Assembly: GCF_000019225.1 (NCBI RefSeq)
Contig: NC_010995.1
Location: 3,480,501-3,544,500 of the forward strand
Direction of reading: 5' to 3'
Length of the DNA stretch: 64,000 nt
From: Cellvibrio japonicus Ueda107
Lineage (GTDB): Bacteria > Pseudomonadota > Gammaproteobacteria > Pseudomonadales > Cellvibrionaceae
Shown here: positions 42,565-54,200 of the stretch, one piece after another
How the letters are laid out: every line of letters starts with the position of its first letter
Numbering within the stretch: position 1 is the first letter of the stretch
Program-made: the position numbers and the translations under genes
The notes under the pieces: generated by a model
Told to the model about the DNA's origin: nothing
The model's input: the letters and a program-made list of their open reading frames with translations, nothing else
Databases searched by the model: none

Positions 42565-45500
42565 TCACTCTGTCGCAACCACATCAATTTTTTGCTTCTG
42601 CTGCGCTGATTTCCAGAAGCGCCGCAGGTGCTTGTCAATTTTTGCAGGATGAGTCAACACCATAAAATGACCTGCCTGGGGAATTTCCAGATAGGTTGCC
42701 TCCGCAATACATTCACATAGCTCTTTGGCATATTGTGGCAATAGAACTTTGTCATCACTGCCGTTCATAACCAAGACTGGTGCATTAATCCGGCGCCGGC
42801 GTTTGTGATCAAAATCTCGAATGATCTGCGCATAGTGCATTAACACTTCCGTGTTGTAAGTACCGACCAGAAGATCATGATCAGCTTTTAACACGGGATG
42901 TACCTTGGTACTGCCATTAAGCTCCAGGTCGAGAATTTCCTGGATGTGCGTATGATCGTTGTAGTAGTCATCATCGAACATGGAAATAGTGCCAGTGCCG
43001 ATCAGGGTGAGCGATTGCACGCGTGCTGCAAAACGCTCAGCAATACTTTGCCCAATCAACCCACCCATTGACCACCCTACGAGATGACAAGGATGTGTTA
43101 TTTTCTTGCTATCCAAAGCAGTGATAATGGCATCAGCCACCTTGTCCAGTGAAAAACCCTCCGCCATGAAATCACTTTTCCCAAAACCGGGATAATGACA
43201 ACACACCACTTGGAAATGTTTTGCCCATTGTTCAAACTGGTTATGCCAAACCACTGCCAGAGTATTCAATGGTGAGAGCAGCAGAATGGTCTCCTTGCCT
43301 TTGCCTGCACAAACCAACTCCAGAATTCCTGCCGAAGTTTTTAGCGCTTCAATACTTATTTTGTCAGCGGGCAAAACACTCCGCAAACGATTGGAATCAA
43401 AGTATTGCGACAAAGGCTGGCCCACAGGTGATTCGGCAATACGCTCAGGAACCTGAAACAATTTATCGATTTGCGTTTTCCCCTTGAGCTGTTTTTGATG
43501 ACGCAACTCATCCGCCAACTTTTCATCTGCGTTGTAGCGAGAAAATTTTTCCTGGTCATGCTGTAATTTTTGTTCAGGAATTTCACCCTTCAGCAGTTCA
43601 CTGATGTAAAGACTTAACTGCGCAGTATTGGGATAGTTTAAGAGTGCTATGGCGCTGAGTTTCAAATTGAATGTCCGATTCAATTTCTCCTGCAACTCAA
43701 CCGCTTTAAGGGAGTCCAGCCCCAAATCCATAAAATAGGTATGGTCATCAATTGCCGCGGGGACCTGGTGCAACATCTTCGCGATTTGCTGTTTGATGAT
43801 ATTGCTGATTTCCATATCTGATTCAACGATGAAAACTGGATTTACTGGCTCCACCGCTTGTGTCTCCATCCTTATTGGTTCGTCAAGGACTGGACGCCCT
43901 AATAAAAATGACTTATCAGTGTGTGCAACAAAAATTTCCTGCCCTTCATCCTCATCAAATAACACATTGGCGCAATCAAAATTCGCCAGACTGGAAAGCC
44001 AGGACGCGCGATCAAGCAATGGAGAAAATGGTACGCGCAACTCCTCATCGTCGTACTGCCACCAACCATCCAGCAAACCAAATGTGAGTGTCAGGAAAGT
44101 TTGCGGACGAGTAAGCTCATTGATCAAAACAGTCCCACCCTGTTCACCCAACAACCCCCTGACATTTTGCAATGTATTGTGCATGGAATGAGTTGCGTGC
44201 AACACGTTACTGGCAATAACAATATCTGCCTGTTGCGGCGAATTAGCAAACCTGGTCAGATTTTCGATATCCAGCAACGCTGTTTTCAGAAACGGATACT
44301 GGCCACTGAAATTTTCTTCAGCATATTGCAAAAACGCCGGAGAGATGTCCGTATGAAAATACTCGACAACGTCACCATGGGGTACCAATGCATTTAAAAG
44401 ATGGCGAGTAGTGCCGCCGGTACCTGCACCTATCTCAATAATGCGCAACTTTTTATCCTGCGCCATATCTTTGCGCAGCTCACTCACATAAAGTGCTAAA
44501 AAACTTGCCATGTTTTCATTGGCACGAACAGCAATCGAATTGTTGGTGTAAATGTTTTCAACCAATTTGAAAGAGCTTTCCGCGAACAATACTTCTGTCG
44601 CCAGTTTTTCACCTTTCATGCACTGCGGCAACGAGGCCACACATTGCGCCATTAATGTTACATGTGGCTCCAGCGCGGGGAATTGCACAATGACATCTTC
44701 ACCAACCCCATCCAGATGATTAGGTATAACCGTATCCCAATCTGCCTGAACATCCGGATTAAGCTTATATTTTCCTTTACTTATGGAAAGCACCGAATTC
44801 TCTCGCAACAGGTTGAGCAGCGCCAGCAACAACTTTTCATATTTTGGCAATATTTGCAATGCATTGCGCAGCGCTGACAAAGCCAGTGGATTTTTTTCCA
44901 GCAACTGAAACAAACCAAGGTTACGCAACGCATAAAGTGCGTGGCGATAGGCAATACTTTCAAGCGCCAGCTGTGCTGCCTGCTCAGCTTTCCTATCCGG
45001 TTTCTCACTGCATTCCTTTTGCAATTCTATGATTTTTTTATGGGTGCTATTGACCAATTCGCTCCGCGAATGCGTCGCGAGTGGCTTAAACCAGTAGCTA
45101 CGACGGACAAAATTGTGCCCCGGCAAATCAATCAACGGGATTTTTTGGGCGCCGTACATTAATGACCAATCAATCGCCAGTCCCTGCACCCAAAGCTGGG
45201 CCAAATGATTAAGATTAGGTGTTCCCTGAATATAATTTTGCATTAATGCGGAGAGCTGCCCATCACCATTAAAAATAGTGGTAAGCGCAGTGGGATTTAC
45301 TTCACCTTGCCAAACATGGTGCAATTTTTCACCGGCACATATCGATTCCAATTTTTGGAGTAAATCGCCCATATCATTAGCCAGGAATGCAATGCGCGAA
45401 TCCATTGGCTCCCGGGCAGTTTGCAAGGTATAAGCAATCTTTATTAATTGTTCGGGAGCCAAGGCATGATGCTGCAACCAATGGTGAAGGTCACGGCACT

Positions 45501-48240
45501 TCTCCGTGAGCTGCACGGCATTTTTGGCCGAGAGCACCATAAGCTGTGGTCCGGTCGTTTGATGCGGTGAAGCATCGATTCCGTTATCAAACTCCTCCAC
45601 AACTATATGGGCGAAGGTGCCACCAAAACCGAAGCTATTGACTCCTGCCCGACGCCGGTGGCCGCGTTCGGGCCAGGGTATACTTTGCCCGTTGATATAC
45701 AGTGGGCTATTGGCGAGTTTGATGTAGGGGTTCAATCCGTTGAACGCCGGCATAGCGGGAATGGTTTTATGCTTCATTGACAGCAGAACCTTGATTAACC
45801 CGGCGATACCCGCCGCCCCCTCCAGGTGACCAATGTGCGCTTTCGCAGAACCAATCGCACAGAAGGATGTACCCGTCGTAAATTGTTTAAAGGCTTTTTC
45901 AGTGGCCTGGAATTCAATGGGATCACCCAATGCGGTACCGGTGCCGTGGGCTTCGATGTAGTCAATGGTGGAGGGATCGATTTGAGCCTGCTGCCAGGCA
46001 CTTACAATAACCTCCTGTTCACCTTTCACATTTGGTGCAGTAACGGAAGATGCGTAACCACCATGTTTAATCGCACTACTTTTGATCACGCCGTAAATAC
46101 GGTCACCATCGCGAAGCGCACTGTCAAGGGGTTTTAACAGCACCGAGGCTATCCCCTCACCGGGAATATAACCATCGGCTTGCTCATCAAAGCTGTGACA
46201 ACGTCCCGTGCGTCCCAAGGCACCAATGCGGCAAAAATATTGGTAATGTCCGGGGGTGAGTAATAAATTCGCACCGGACACAAATGCCTGTTCACACTCG
46301 CGCCGCTGCAGGGCCTGACAGGCAAGGTGTAAGGCCACCAGGGATGATGAGCACGCGGTATCCACCGTCAGACTGGGGCCACGCAAATCGTAAAAATAAG
46401 ACTGCCGATTCGCCAACATGGTAGGCGAGTTACCGATGCCATCGTAAACCTCAATGGGTTTTCCCTGAGCCAGCATTTCCGCTTGGTAGTCGTAAAAACA
46501 ACATCCGACGAAAACACCTGTGTTGCTGCCGCGGATCCTGGTAGCGTAACCGGCATCCTCCGCTGTCAGGTAGGTTACTTGCAATAACTTGCGTAACTGT
46601 GGGTCCATCACCTCTGCTTCACGCAAGCCAATATTGAAAAATTCCGCATCGAATTTATCCACATCGCGGATAAAGCTGCCCCACGTGCAATAGATGCCAT
46701 TATCCTTTTCACCTGTTTCGTCAAACCAGGGACGATAATCAAAACGGCTGCGGGGAATTTCCGCCATCAAATTCGTGCCCTGATGGAGATGTTGCCAGAA
46801 CTCGTGGACATTATCCGATTCAGCGAATACACCCGCCATACCAATCACGGCAATTTCCTCATAGGCTGCGCTCGCCATGTTTGTTTTGCCTTGGGTTACC
46901 GGTTGGGGAGCGACAGGAGTTTCAATCATTATCGACTCGACTCTCTTTTCCTCCACGGAGTCCGTAATAATGCCAGCAGCAAAATAATTGCTCAGTGCTT
47001 GCCCGTGTTCAGCCAGCAAAAATTGCGTCAGCTCCTGGATATTTTGATACTCGAAAAACGTAGTGGGATAGAGCTCGATTCCCAAAGCCGATTCCAATGT
47101 GGTCGCTACACCGACTAGCGTTGCCGAATCAAATCCCAATTCCATAAAATTGCGATCATCAGGCAAATCCCCGGTGGAATTCGGGTGGGCCGCCTTGAGT
47201 ACATCCACTACAAATTGTTTGACCAGTGAATCCAGGTTAGTTATGTTTCTTACCAAATTTTGGTGACTTGCCGCTACAGGCCCACGCGCGGATGGCTGCG
47301 GTTGTTGGTGTAGAGTACTTTGCATTTGCGCAGTCTGAATACTGTTGAGCAGGGTTTGTACATCGCGTACATATTTGCAGGTAAACCCTTTTACATCGAC
47401 AAACACCTGTCCTTCCGCATTACATAGAGTGAAGTCACATTTAACAATTTCATCGCCTTCCTGGGTGATAGATGCGCGACAGATGATGTTGTCATCCGGC
47501 GGCGCAACCCAGGTTATGGATTCAATAAAAAAGGGAATAAAGGCTTTTTTCTCCGGCCCCAATAAATAAGGGCTTAATGCGCACAACATAGCACCGTCAA
47601 GCAGCGCAGGGTGGCAATGGTAATGCCGCAACTCATCCAGGGCACTGCGTTTCAGAGAAAGGTGCGCAATGGATTGGTCGCGGTAATGGGCAATCTGGTC
47701 AATGCTGAACAAGGCATCGCCATAAACAATCTGGTCCAGCTGTGCGTAGATGTCAGCTCCCTGCCACTCCTGCTGTGCAACATCACCGGCTCCGGGCAAT
47801 TGGATGCTGTAGGGATGGTTCTTACCCAGCTTGATATCACCGCTGGCGGTGGCAGCCCATGGCGATGATTGCGCAGAAAACTGCGCGATGAACTGCAAGC
47901 GCTCCATAGCTTGCAGCATGATGCGAGTGGATACTTGTGTTGCGGGAGCAATCCGTACCGGATTGATAAAACGCACATACCCCAGGCCACCCAGCATATC
48001 CGCTGGAAACACCTTCAAAAACGCATTTATTGCCAAACTGCAGTGAGTCACTCCCAGGAGCAATCTTTCACCGAACACACGGTGATCACGCACATAGGGC
48101 TCATCAAATGAAAAGGTTTCCTGCAAGGCGATATACTCGCGCTGATCCTGCAAATGAGTTTGAAATTGTTCAATCGCTAACATCGCACTGCTTTCTGCGA
48201 GAAATTGGCTTTCCACCAATTTAAAAATATCCTTGATCAT
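42565..48240 (-). CDS. Trans-AT polyketide synthase, terminal protein: DH0-ACP-KS-MT-ACP-TE
   Basis: 1891 residues. Domains in order: dehydratase-like domain (1-290), His53 present but the usual Pro is Leu62, and Asp215 present but the following Gln replaced, so likely inactive; ACP (about 335-410) with GFDS, Ser372; KS (457-880) with Cys630, HGTGT and a KAHIGH motif; C-methyltransferase (about 1100-1460) with IEIGAGTGGTT; ACP with GLDS, Ser1510; terminal thioesterase with GWSMGG, Ser1724, Asp1829, His1858. No AT domain. The DH-ACP pair completes the module begun by the last KS of the preceding protein, and the start overlaps that gene's stop as ATGA. It adds the last unit, methylates the alpha carbon and releases the chain. 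Confidence 0.94.
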   Translation of the reverse strand: MIKDIFKLVESQFLAESSAMLAIEQFQTHLQDQREYIALQETFSFDEPYVRDHRVFGERLLLGVTHCSLAINAFLKVFPADMLGGLGYVRFINPVRIAPATQVSTRIMLQAMERLQFIAQFSAQSSPWAATASGDIKLGKNHPYSIQLPGAGDVAQQEWQGADIYAQLDQIVYGDALFSIDQIAHYRDQSIAHLSLKRSALDELRHYHCHPALLDGAMLCALSPYLLGPEKKAFIPFFIESITWVAPPDDNIICRASITQEGDEIVKCDFTLCNAEGQVFVDVKGFTCKYVRDVQTLLNSIQTAQMQSTLHQQPQPSARGPVAASHQNLVRNITNLDSLVKQFVVDVLKAAHPNSTGDLPDDRNFMELGFDSATLVGVATTLESALGIELYPTTFFEYQNIQELTQFLLAEHGQALSNYFAAGIITDSVEEKRVESIMIETPVAPQPVTQGKTNMASAAYEEIAVIGMAGVFAESDNVHEFWQHLHQGTNLMAEIPRSRFDYRPWFDETGEKDNGIYCTWGSFIRDVDKFDAEFFNIGLREAEVMDPQLRKLLQVTYLTAEDAGYATRIRGSNTGVFVGCCFYDYQAEMLAQGKPIEVYDGIGNSPTMLANRQSYFYDLRGPSLTVDTACSSSLVALHLACQALQRRECEQAFVSGANLLLTPGHYQYFCRIGALGRTGRCHSFDEQADGYIPGEGIASVLLKPLDSALRDGDRIYGVIKSSAIKHGGYASSVTAPNVKGEQEVIVSAWQQAQIDPSTIDYIEAHGTGTALGDPIEFQATEKAFKQFTTGTSFCAIGSAKAHIGHLEGAAGIAGLIKVLLSMKHKTIPAMPAFNGLNPYIKLANSPLYINGQSIPWPERGHRRRAGVNSFGFGGTFAHIVVEEFDNGIDASPHQTTGPQLMVLSAKNAVQLTEKCRDLHHWLQHHALAPEQLIKIAYTLQTAREPMDSRIAFLANDMGDLLQKLESICAGEKLHHVWQGEVNPTALTTIFNGDGQLSALMQNYIQGTPNLNHLAQLWVQGLAIDWSLMYGAQKIPLIDLPGHNFVRRSYWFKPLATHSRSELVNSTHKKIIELQKECSEKPDRKAEQAAQLALESIAYRHALYALRNLGLFQLLEKNPLALSALRNALQILPKYEKLLLALLNLLRENSVLSISKGKYKLNPDVQADWDTVIPNHLDGVGEDVIVQFPALEPHVTLMAQCVASLPQCMKGEKLATEVLFAESSFKLVENIYTNNSIAVRANENMASFLALYVSELRKDMAQDKKLRIIEIGAGTGGTTRHLLNALVPHGDVVEYFHTDISPAFLQYAEENFSGQYPFLKTALLDIENLTRFANSPQQADIVIASNVLHATHSMHNTLQNVRGLLGEQGGTVLINELTRPQTFLTLTFGLLDGWWQYDDEELRVPFSPLLDRASWLSSLANFDCANVLFDEDEGQEIFVAHTDKSFLLGRPVLDEPIRMETQAVEPVNPVFIVESDMEISNIIKQQIAKMLHQVPAAIDDHTYFMDLGLDSLKAVELQEKLNRTFNLKLSAIALLNYPNTAQLSLYISELLKGEIPEQKLQHDQEKFSRYNADEKLADELRHQKQLKGKTQIDKLFQVPERIAESPVGQPLSQYFDSNRLRSVLPADKISIEALKTSAGILELVCAGKGKETILLLSPLNTLAVVWHNQFEQWAKHFQVVCCHYPGFGKSDFMAEGFSLDKVADAIITALDSKKITHPCHLVGWSMGGLIGQSIAERFAARVQSLTLIGTGTISMFDDDYYNDHTHIQEILDLELNGSTKVHPVLKADHDLLVGTYNTEVLMHYAQIIRDFDHKRRRRINAPVLVMNGSDDKVLLPQYAKELCECIAEATYLEIPQAGHFMVLTHPAKIDKHLRRFWKSAQQKQKIDVVATE

Positions 48241-51200
48241 GACTGGTGTTCCTCAAAAATTTTCAGGGCATCTGCAACAGGTATTTCTGTGCGTTTCAAT
48301 TGGTTCAGCAACCGGGCTATCAATTCCCGGTTGCCAGCGGGAGATGTCACTGTCCCCGGGTGAATATCCTCACCCAACCAATAGGACCGGGTATTGAAAC
48401 GGGTAGCCGGGTATGCAGTTTTTCGTGCACGGTAATTGCCGGGCGCCTCTTCGATAGCTAAGTGAACATTGGTTCCACCAAAGCCGAAAGACGAAATGCC
48501 TGCGCGACGGATTCCCTCAAGCGGTATCCAGTCACGCAATTGCGTATTTGGATAAAACGGTGAGTTTTCAAAATGAAAGCGGGGATGTGGTTCAGTACAG
48601 TGCAATGTCGGTGGGATTTTTTTATGTTTTAGCGCTTCCAACACTTTGATGACGCTGGCGATACCTGCTGCCGTCATCGCGTGACCGATATTGGACTTCA
48701 CCGAGCCGATGGCGCACCGCCCAATGCCAGCGGTATAGCGTCGGAACACCTCGGTTGCGGCCTTAATTTCAATAGGATCCCCCAATAGCGTCCCCGTGCC
48801 ATGGCATTCCAGGTAGCTCAGGGTATCCGGTGTGATCCGGGCATTTTCGTAGGCTTGGGCCAGCACTGCTTTTTGTGCATCCAGGTTCGGCGTGGTAAGG
48901 CCCATGGTTTTACCATCGTTATTGATCGCCGAACCCAGGATGATGCCGTGGATGTTGTCGCCATCGCGCAGCGCGTCCTCATAGCGTTTCAACAGAACCA
49001 ACCCGGCCGCCTCACCCAGCACAAAGCCATTTGCTTTGCGATCAAACACGTGGCAATGCGGCCCGTCGGACAACACCCCAGCCTGTGAAAAAGACACATG
49101 CAAATATTCATCAAGGACTAAACACACACCACCGGCAATGGCGTAAAGGGATTCGCCAGCCAACAAACTCTGACAAGCCTCATGCAGTGCAACGAGGGAT
49201 GACGAACACGCGGTATCAATAGTTTGAACCACACCGCGAAAATCGTAGAAATCCGCAATTCGCCCACCGATCATGTTGGTCAATGAATGCACGAGGATAG
49301 ATTTTTCACCTTCAGGGGGGATGTTGTTGCGGTATTTTTGCAGGTAATGATTTTCTTTAGCCCCCAGGAATAAACTTACATTGCATCCGCGCAATTCGTC
49401 AGCGGTGTAACCCGCACTGTCTAGCAAATGTTGTGTTTGCATTAACATCAAACGCTGTTGCGGGTCCATCATTTGCGCGTCCAGTTTTCCAATACCAAAA
49501 AACTCCGCGTCAAATTGGTCAATACCCTCCAAAAAACTGCCATATTTTGAATAGGACTTTTTAGGGATAGCTTTGCCCGGTGCATACCAATCCTGGATAT
49601 GCCAACGATGGGAAGGAATCTCCGTTACCAGATTTTTTCCAGTAGCCAGGTTGTGCCAGAAATCGGTTGGATTTTCACTCTGGGCGAACTTCCCGGTATA
49701 ACCCACAATGGCAATTTTATGGCTGGGATCACCGCTGGTTTTCGAACGCGCGCGGATGAACGGTTCGGGAGTTGACGGGTTTTCCGATGAAGGCGTTGGC
49801 GCAGCGTTATTGGCCGGCATTTCCGCAGCAAGCTGCCGGTCTCTTGAAAACTGCTGGATTGTTTCAGCGCCTGCGTGGTGAGTGAGGAAATACCCGGCAA
49901 CGGCTGCAATGCTGCGATGTTGGATAAACAGGTTGGGATCCAGTGTGAGTCTCAATTCCTTTTCGAAACGCGCCAGTAGATTGATCATTTGAATGGAGTC
50001 AACACCGTACTCCGCCAAATCCAACTGTTCCTCCAGATCACTTTCGGGGAGTTTTAATTCATCGGCGAGTGTGGTTTTAACATATGCCGTCAATCCTTCT
50101 GCAGCGCTGGACACAGCAACAAAGACAGCGGCCGGTGCTGACATTGTTGCACCCGTTATTCCCGACGCAGCTGCCGCCTTGTGCTCGCGGATGTTTAAAA
50201 TTTCCAGCGCCTTGGTACCGCGGCGTTTGAAATTTGCCACTTGCGCCAACCCCAGCGCCAGGCTTTGTTGCAGCGCCTGGATACCCTCCTCATTGGTAAT
50301 GGGAATAAAACCGGTTTTATCGAGTATCCAGCGCTCCATAGCCGGATCTAACTGCATGCCACCTTCCCGCCACAGGGGCCAATTAATACTGAGGCTGAGT
50401 CCATGGCGTTCACCACGCACTACTTGTGCCTGGCGTGCATGGGCGAATGCATCGAGGTAAGCATTGGCGGCGGCATAATCGCTTTGGCCAATATTGCCGT
50501 TTACCGCCGTCAATGACGAGAACACGATAAAATAGTCCAGCGGTACACGGCCAATTATCTGATCAAGGGCAATCACACTATCAATTTTTGCCGCGAATAC
50601 CGGCTTTACCTTATCCAGGGATTTGCTCACCATTACCGAGTCATTGAGTGTTCCCGCGCTGTGAATAATACCGGTCAATGCACCAAAGCAAGCCTGAATC
50701 TGGCTGAAGGTATTGTGCACCTGGTTGCGATCACTGGTATCGCAGGCGAGGTATTGCAGGGTTACACCATTACGCTGTGCCAACTCATGCCATTGCGCCA
50801 ACGTGGCGTTGATTTGAGCGGATGCCGGTGATCGCCCGCTCAACACCAGGGTGACATCGCGTGTTGTGAGCATCGCCTTCACCAGTGCCTGGCCAATACC
50901 GCCCAAGGCACCGGTGATCCAATAAACGCCTCCTGCCCGCACCAGCACCGGTGTGGCTCCCTGGGCTTGTGCCATCGATGAGTCCAGAAGCTGCCATATC
51001 CGTGCTTGCCAGGCTCCATTCGCATAGCAATTACATTCAACCGCATCGTTGGCGGATGAAAGCCAGCGTATAACCTGTGAAGGGGAGTAATGTGCAATGG
51101 GGTCGCGTAAATACAATATCCTTCCGCGAATTTTCGGGTATTCCAGGGTCGCGGTTTTCAATAAACCCGCCAGCATGGCGTAACCGGGTTCAGGGTTCGG

Positions 51201-54200
51201 CGCAAGGATAATGTAGTCAGTAGCGGCCAGTTTTTGCGCCATGTGATTTTTGAGTACATCAAAAACTCGCGCATAGTGGCTGAATACTGTCTGGGGATCG
51301 CCGTGCATCGCAGGCAAGATGATAACTTGCTCGCCCATGGCAGTAAGCTTCGGTGCCAATTCCCCACAGGCTTCGGCGACCAGGATAATGCGTGCAGGGG
51401 TATTTGAATTATCGGATAGGGGTTCTGCTAAATCGATCCATTCGGGTGCCGCGAATTCAACCCTTACTTCTGCCATGGCTTTGGGTGACGCCTCCACCGA
51501 TTTTTGTCGTGGTGACGCATGTGCAACAGGCATGTTTGCCATTTGACGCAGTGTGAAACGCGCTATATCAACCAAAAGGTTGCCCTGCTCATCCATCATC
51601 TGGATGTCAAAGGACATCATATTGTGTTGTGGCGCCGGTACCGGTGAAACAATGACCCGGGCTTTGGGCGTTAACGGGCGATGTAGTGTCAGTGCCTGAA
51701 TGCTAAAAGGATAAAAACCCCGCTTATCCAGGTTTTCCATCTCGCAGAAAACCAGCGCAAGCGTGGATTGGAACGCGGCATCAACCAGCGCCGGGTGTAA
51801 CACATAATCGGTAAAACCGGATTCCAGATGTGCAGGTAATTGGATTTCTGCAATGGCTCGCTCCGGGGTCACACGCGCCGAGGTCACACAGCGGAATGCG
51901 GCCCCGTATGCAAACTGGTGCCGTTCAAACACGCGGTAGAACGCATGGGCATCGATGATTTTGCCTATCGATAAGTCAGCGGTAAGGGTTAATGCGGTGG
52001 ATGCCACAGCACCTTCCTGCCATAGCCCCTGGCAATAGACGCTTGCCGCAGACTCGTGACTGGCGATTTTGAACTTCACCCCATCCGCCTGGGGTTGCAG
52101 CGTAATACTCATCCGGCTGGTACCTTGGGATAGCGCCAGCGGTTGTAATAGCAGCAAGTTTTTGAGGACCGTAACATTCAGGCCTGCCAGCCGTATTGCC
52201 TCCGCGCTCACTTCAATAAAACCGGCGGCAGGAAAAATCGACTGTCCACCGACCTGGTGGTCTGCCAATATCCAAGCGCGGCTATCCACTGCCGTTTCAT
52301 AACAGGGCTGGTGCAGTGTTGAACGGTTCAGGGTAATCATTGGCGCGAGGCCAGGCTGGTGCTTAACAGTGCCAGGTTGGACATAACCCAGGGTGTCGAA
52401 CCAGCAATAGCGTTTTTCGAAGGGATAGGCAGGCAAGGCAACACGCTGCGGCCGGCGGGAATACAGGGCGTTCCAATCGACACGCTGCCCATCCAGCCAT
52501 GCTTGCGCCATGGACTTGCAGGCTGTTGCCTGTTTATCGTCCTCACTGCTCCCTTGTAATCGAACCAGAAGTGAGGATTGGTTTTTGTCCTGTGTGTATT
52601 CGCTGAGGGCATCCAGCAGGGCATTCCGGCTATCCACCACTAACGCGATCCGCTGGCGCTGGGTAATACGACCCACTTGCAGACTGAACGCCAGATTGGT
52701 GAGCGAGTATTGAGCGGATGCGGCGGGCACTTCCGATAACGGTGATATAGCACCGGCCTCACTTAGATCCTGGCTTAGGGAGAAAGCGCTGCAGGACTTC
52801 AGGAATGTGGCCTTGGGAAGGTCTCGTCCCAGTGCCAGCGACAAGCGTTCACAAAGTAACAGCCGCTGGGTTTTATCCAGGGCATATTCCTCCAACGGCT
52901 CATGGGCATCCAGATCAGCCACCTGCACACTCAGAAGGTCAGCTGCCGTTTGCATGACTTGTTCAAGCAGTGCGGATGAACAGGGAGGCATCTGGTACGA
53001 GGTTGCAGCAGTTTGGCCACTACCGGCCCACCGGTTGCGCAGGAAATCGGCGAGGCGCGCGGCTAATTGCCGCAATTGGGTTGGCGTGCGCGCCGACAGC
53101 GGGATCACACAGGCGGCAGAATCGTCATTCTGTGCGATGGACTGGATATATTCCTTGACCACCACACAACTGTTGCTCCCACCAGCACCAAAGGAATTGA
53201 TGGTCGCAATTCGGGCTTCCCCCTCGGCTATCTCCCAGCTTTTGTTGGTTTGTACCACGTCAATGGGCAGGCGCGAGAAATCAATATTGGTATTGAGCGT
53301 TGACGAATGCAGGGATGGCACCAGTGCGCGGTGCTGCATTTGCAATAGGACTTTGGTCAGTCCGGCGACACCGGCTGCCGACTCGCAATGGCCGATGTTG
53401 GATTTCACTGACCCCACTGCCAATGGTGCACCAGTGCGCTGGCCAAATACCCGTTGCAGTGCTTCCATTTCAATCGGGTCGCCCAAGGCTGTCCCGGTGC
53501 CATGGGCCTCCACATAACTGACGTCCTCGGCCGCTATTCCCGCTTGAGCCAGGGCTTGGCTAATCACAGCCTGCTGGGCCAGCGGGCTGGGTACGGTATA
53601 TCCGGCGGTATGGCCACCATGATTGGTGGCAACGGCCTGTATCACCCCATAAATATGGTCACCATCGCGCTCTGCCTGGGCGAGTGGTTTTAACAGCACA
53701 CAGCCGACACCTTCTGCTGGCACATAACCATCACCACCATCACCAAAGGCGCGACAGCGGCCATCGCTGGACAAGAAGTGACTGGATGAGAGCAGCTGAT
53801 ACTTATTGGGATGCAGCGACAGGTTCACCCCCCCCACCAGCGCTGTATTGCAACGACCGGAGAGGATCATGTCACAGGCGACCTGCAACGCCGTCGAAGA
53901 GGATGAACACATGGTGTCCAGCGCCAGGCTGGGTCCGGTAAAGCCGAACAGGTAAGACACGCGATTGGCGATGGATGCCGGGGAGCCGGAAAGGGCCATA
54001 GGGTTGCCCAATAAGGTTTGCTCAGCGCCATACAGGGGATATTCCTGGTACATGACCCCCACCATCACCCCCACCTGCCCCAATTGGTTGAGTTGTTCCG
54101 GGGTATAGGCGGCATCCTCCAGGGTTTCCCAGGCAGTCTGTAAAAACAACCGCTCCTGGGGATCCATGCCTGCAGCCTCTTTGGGTGAGATGTTGAACAG

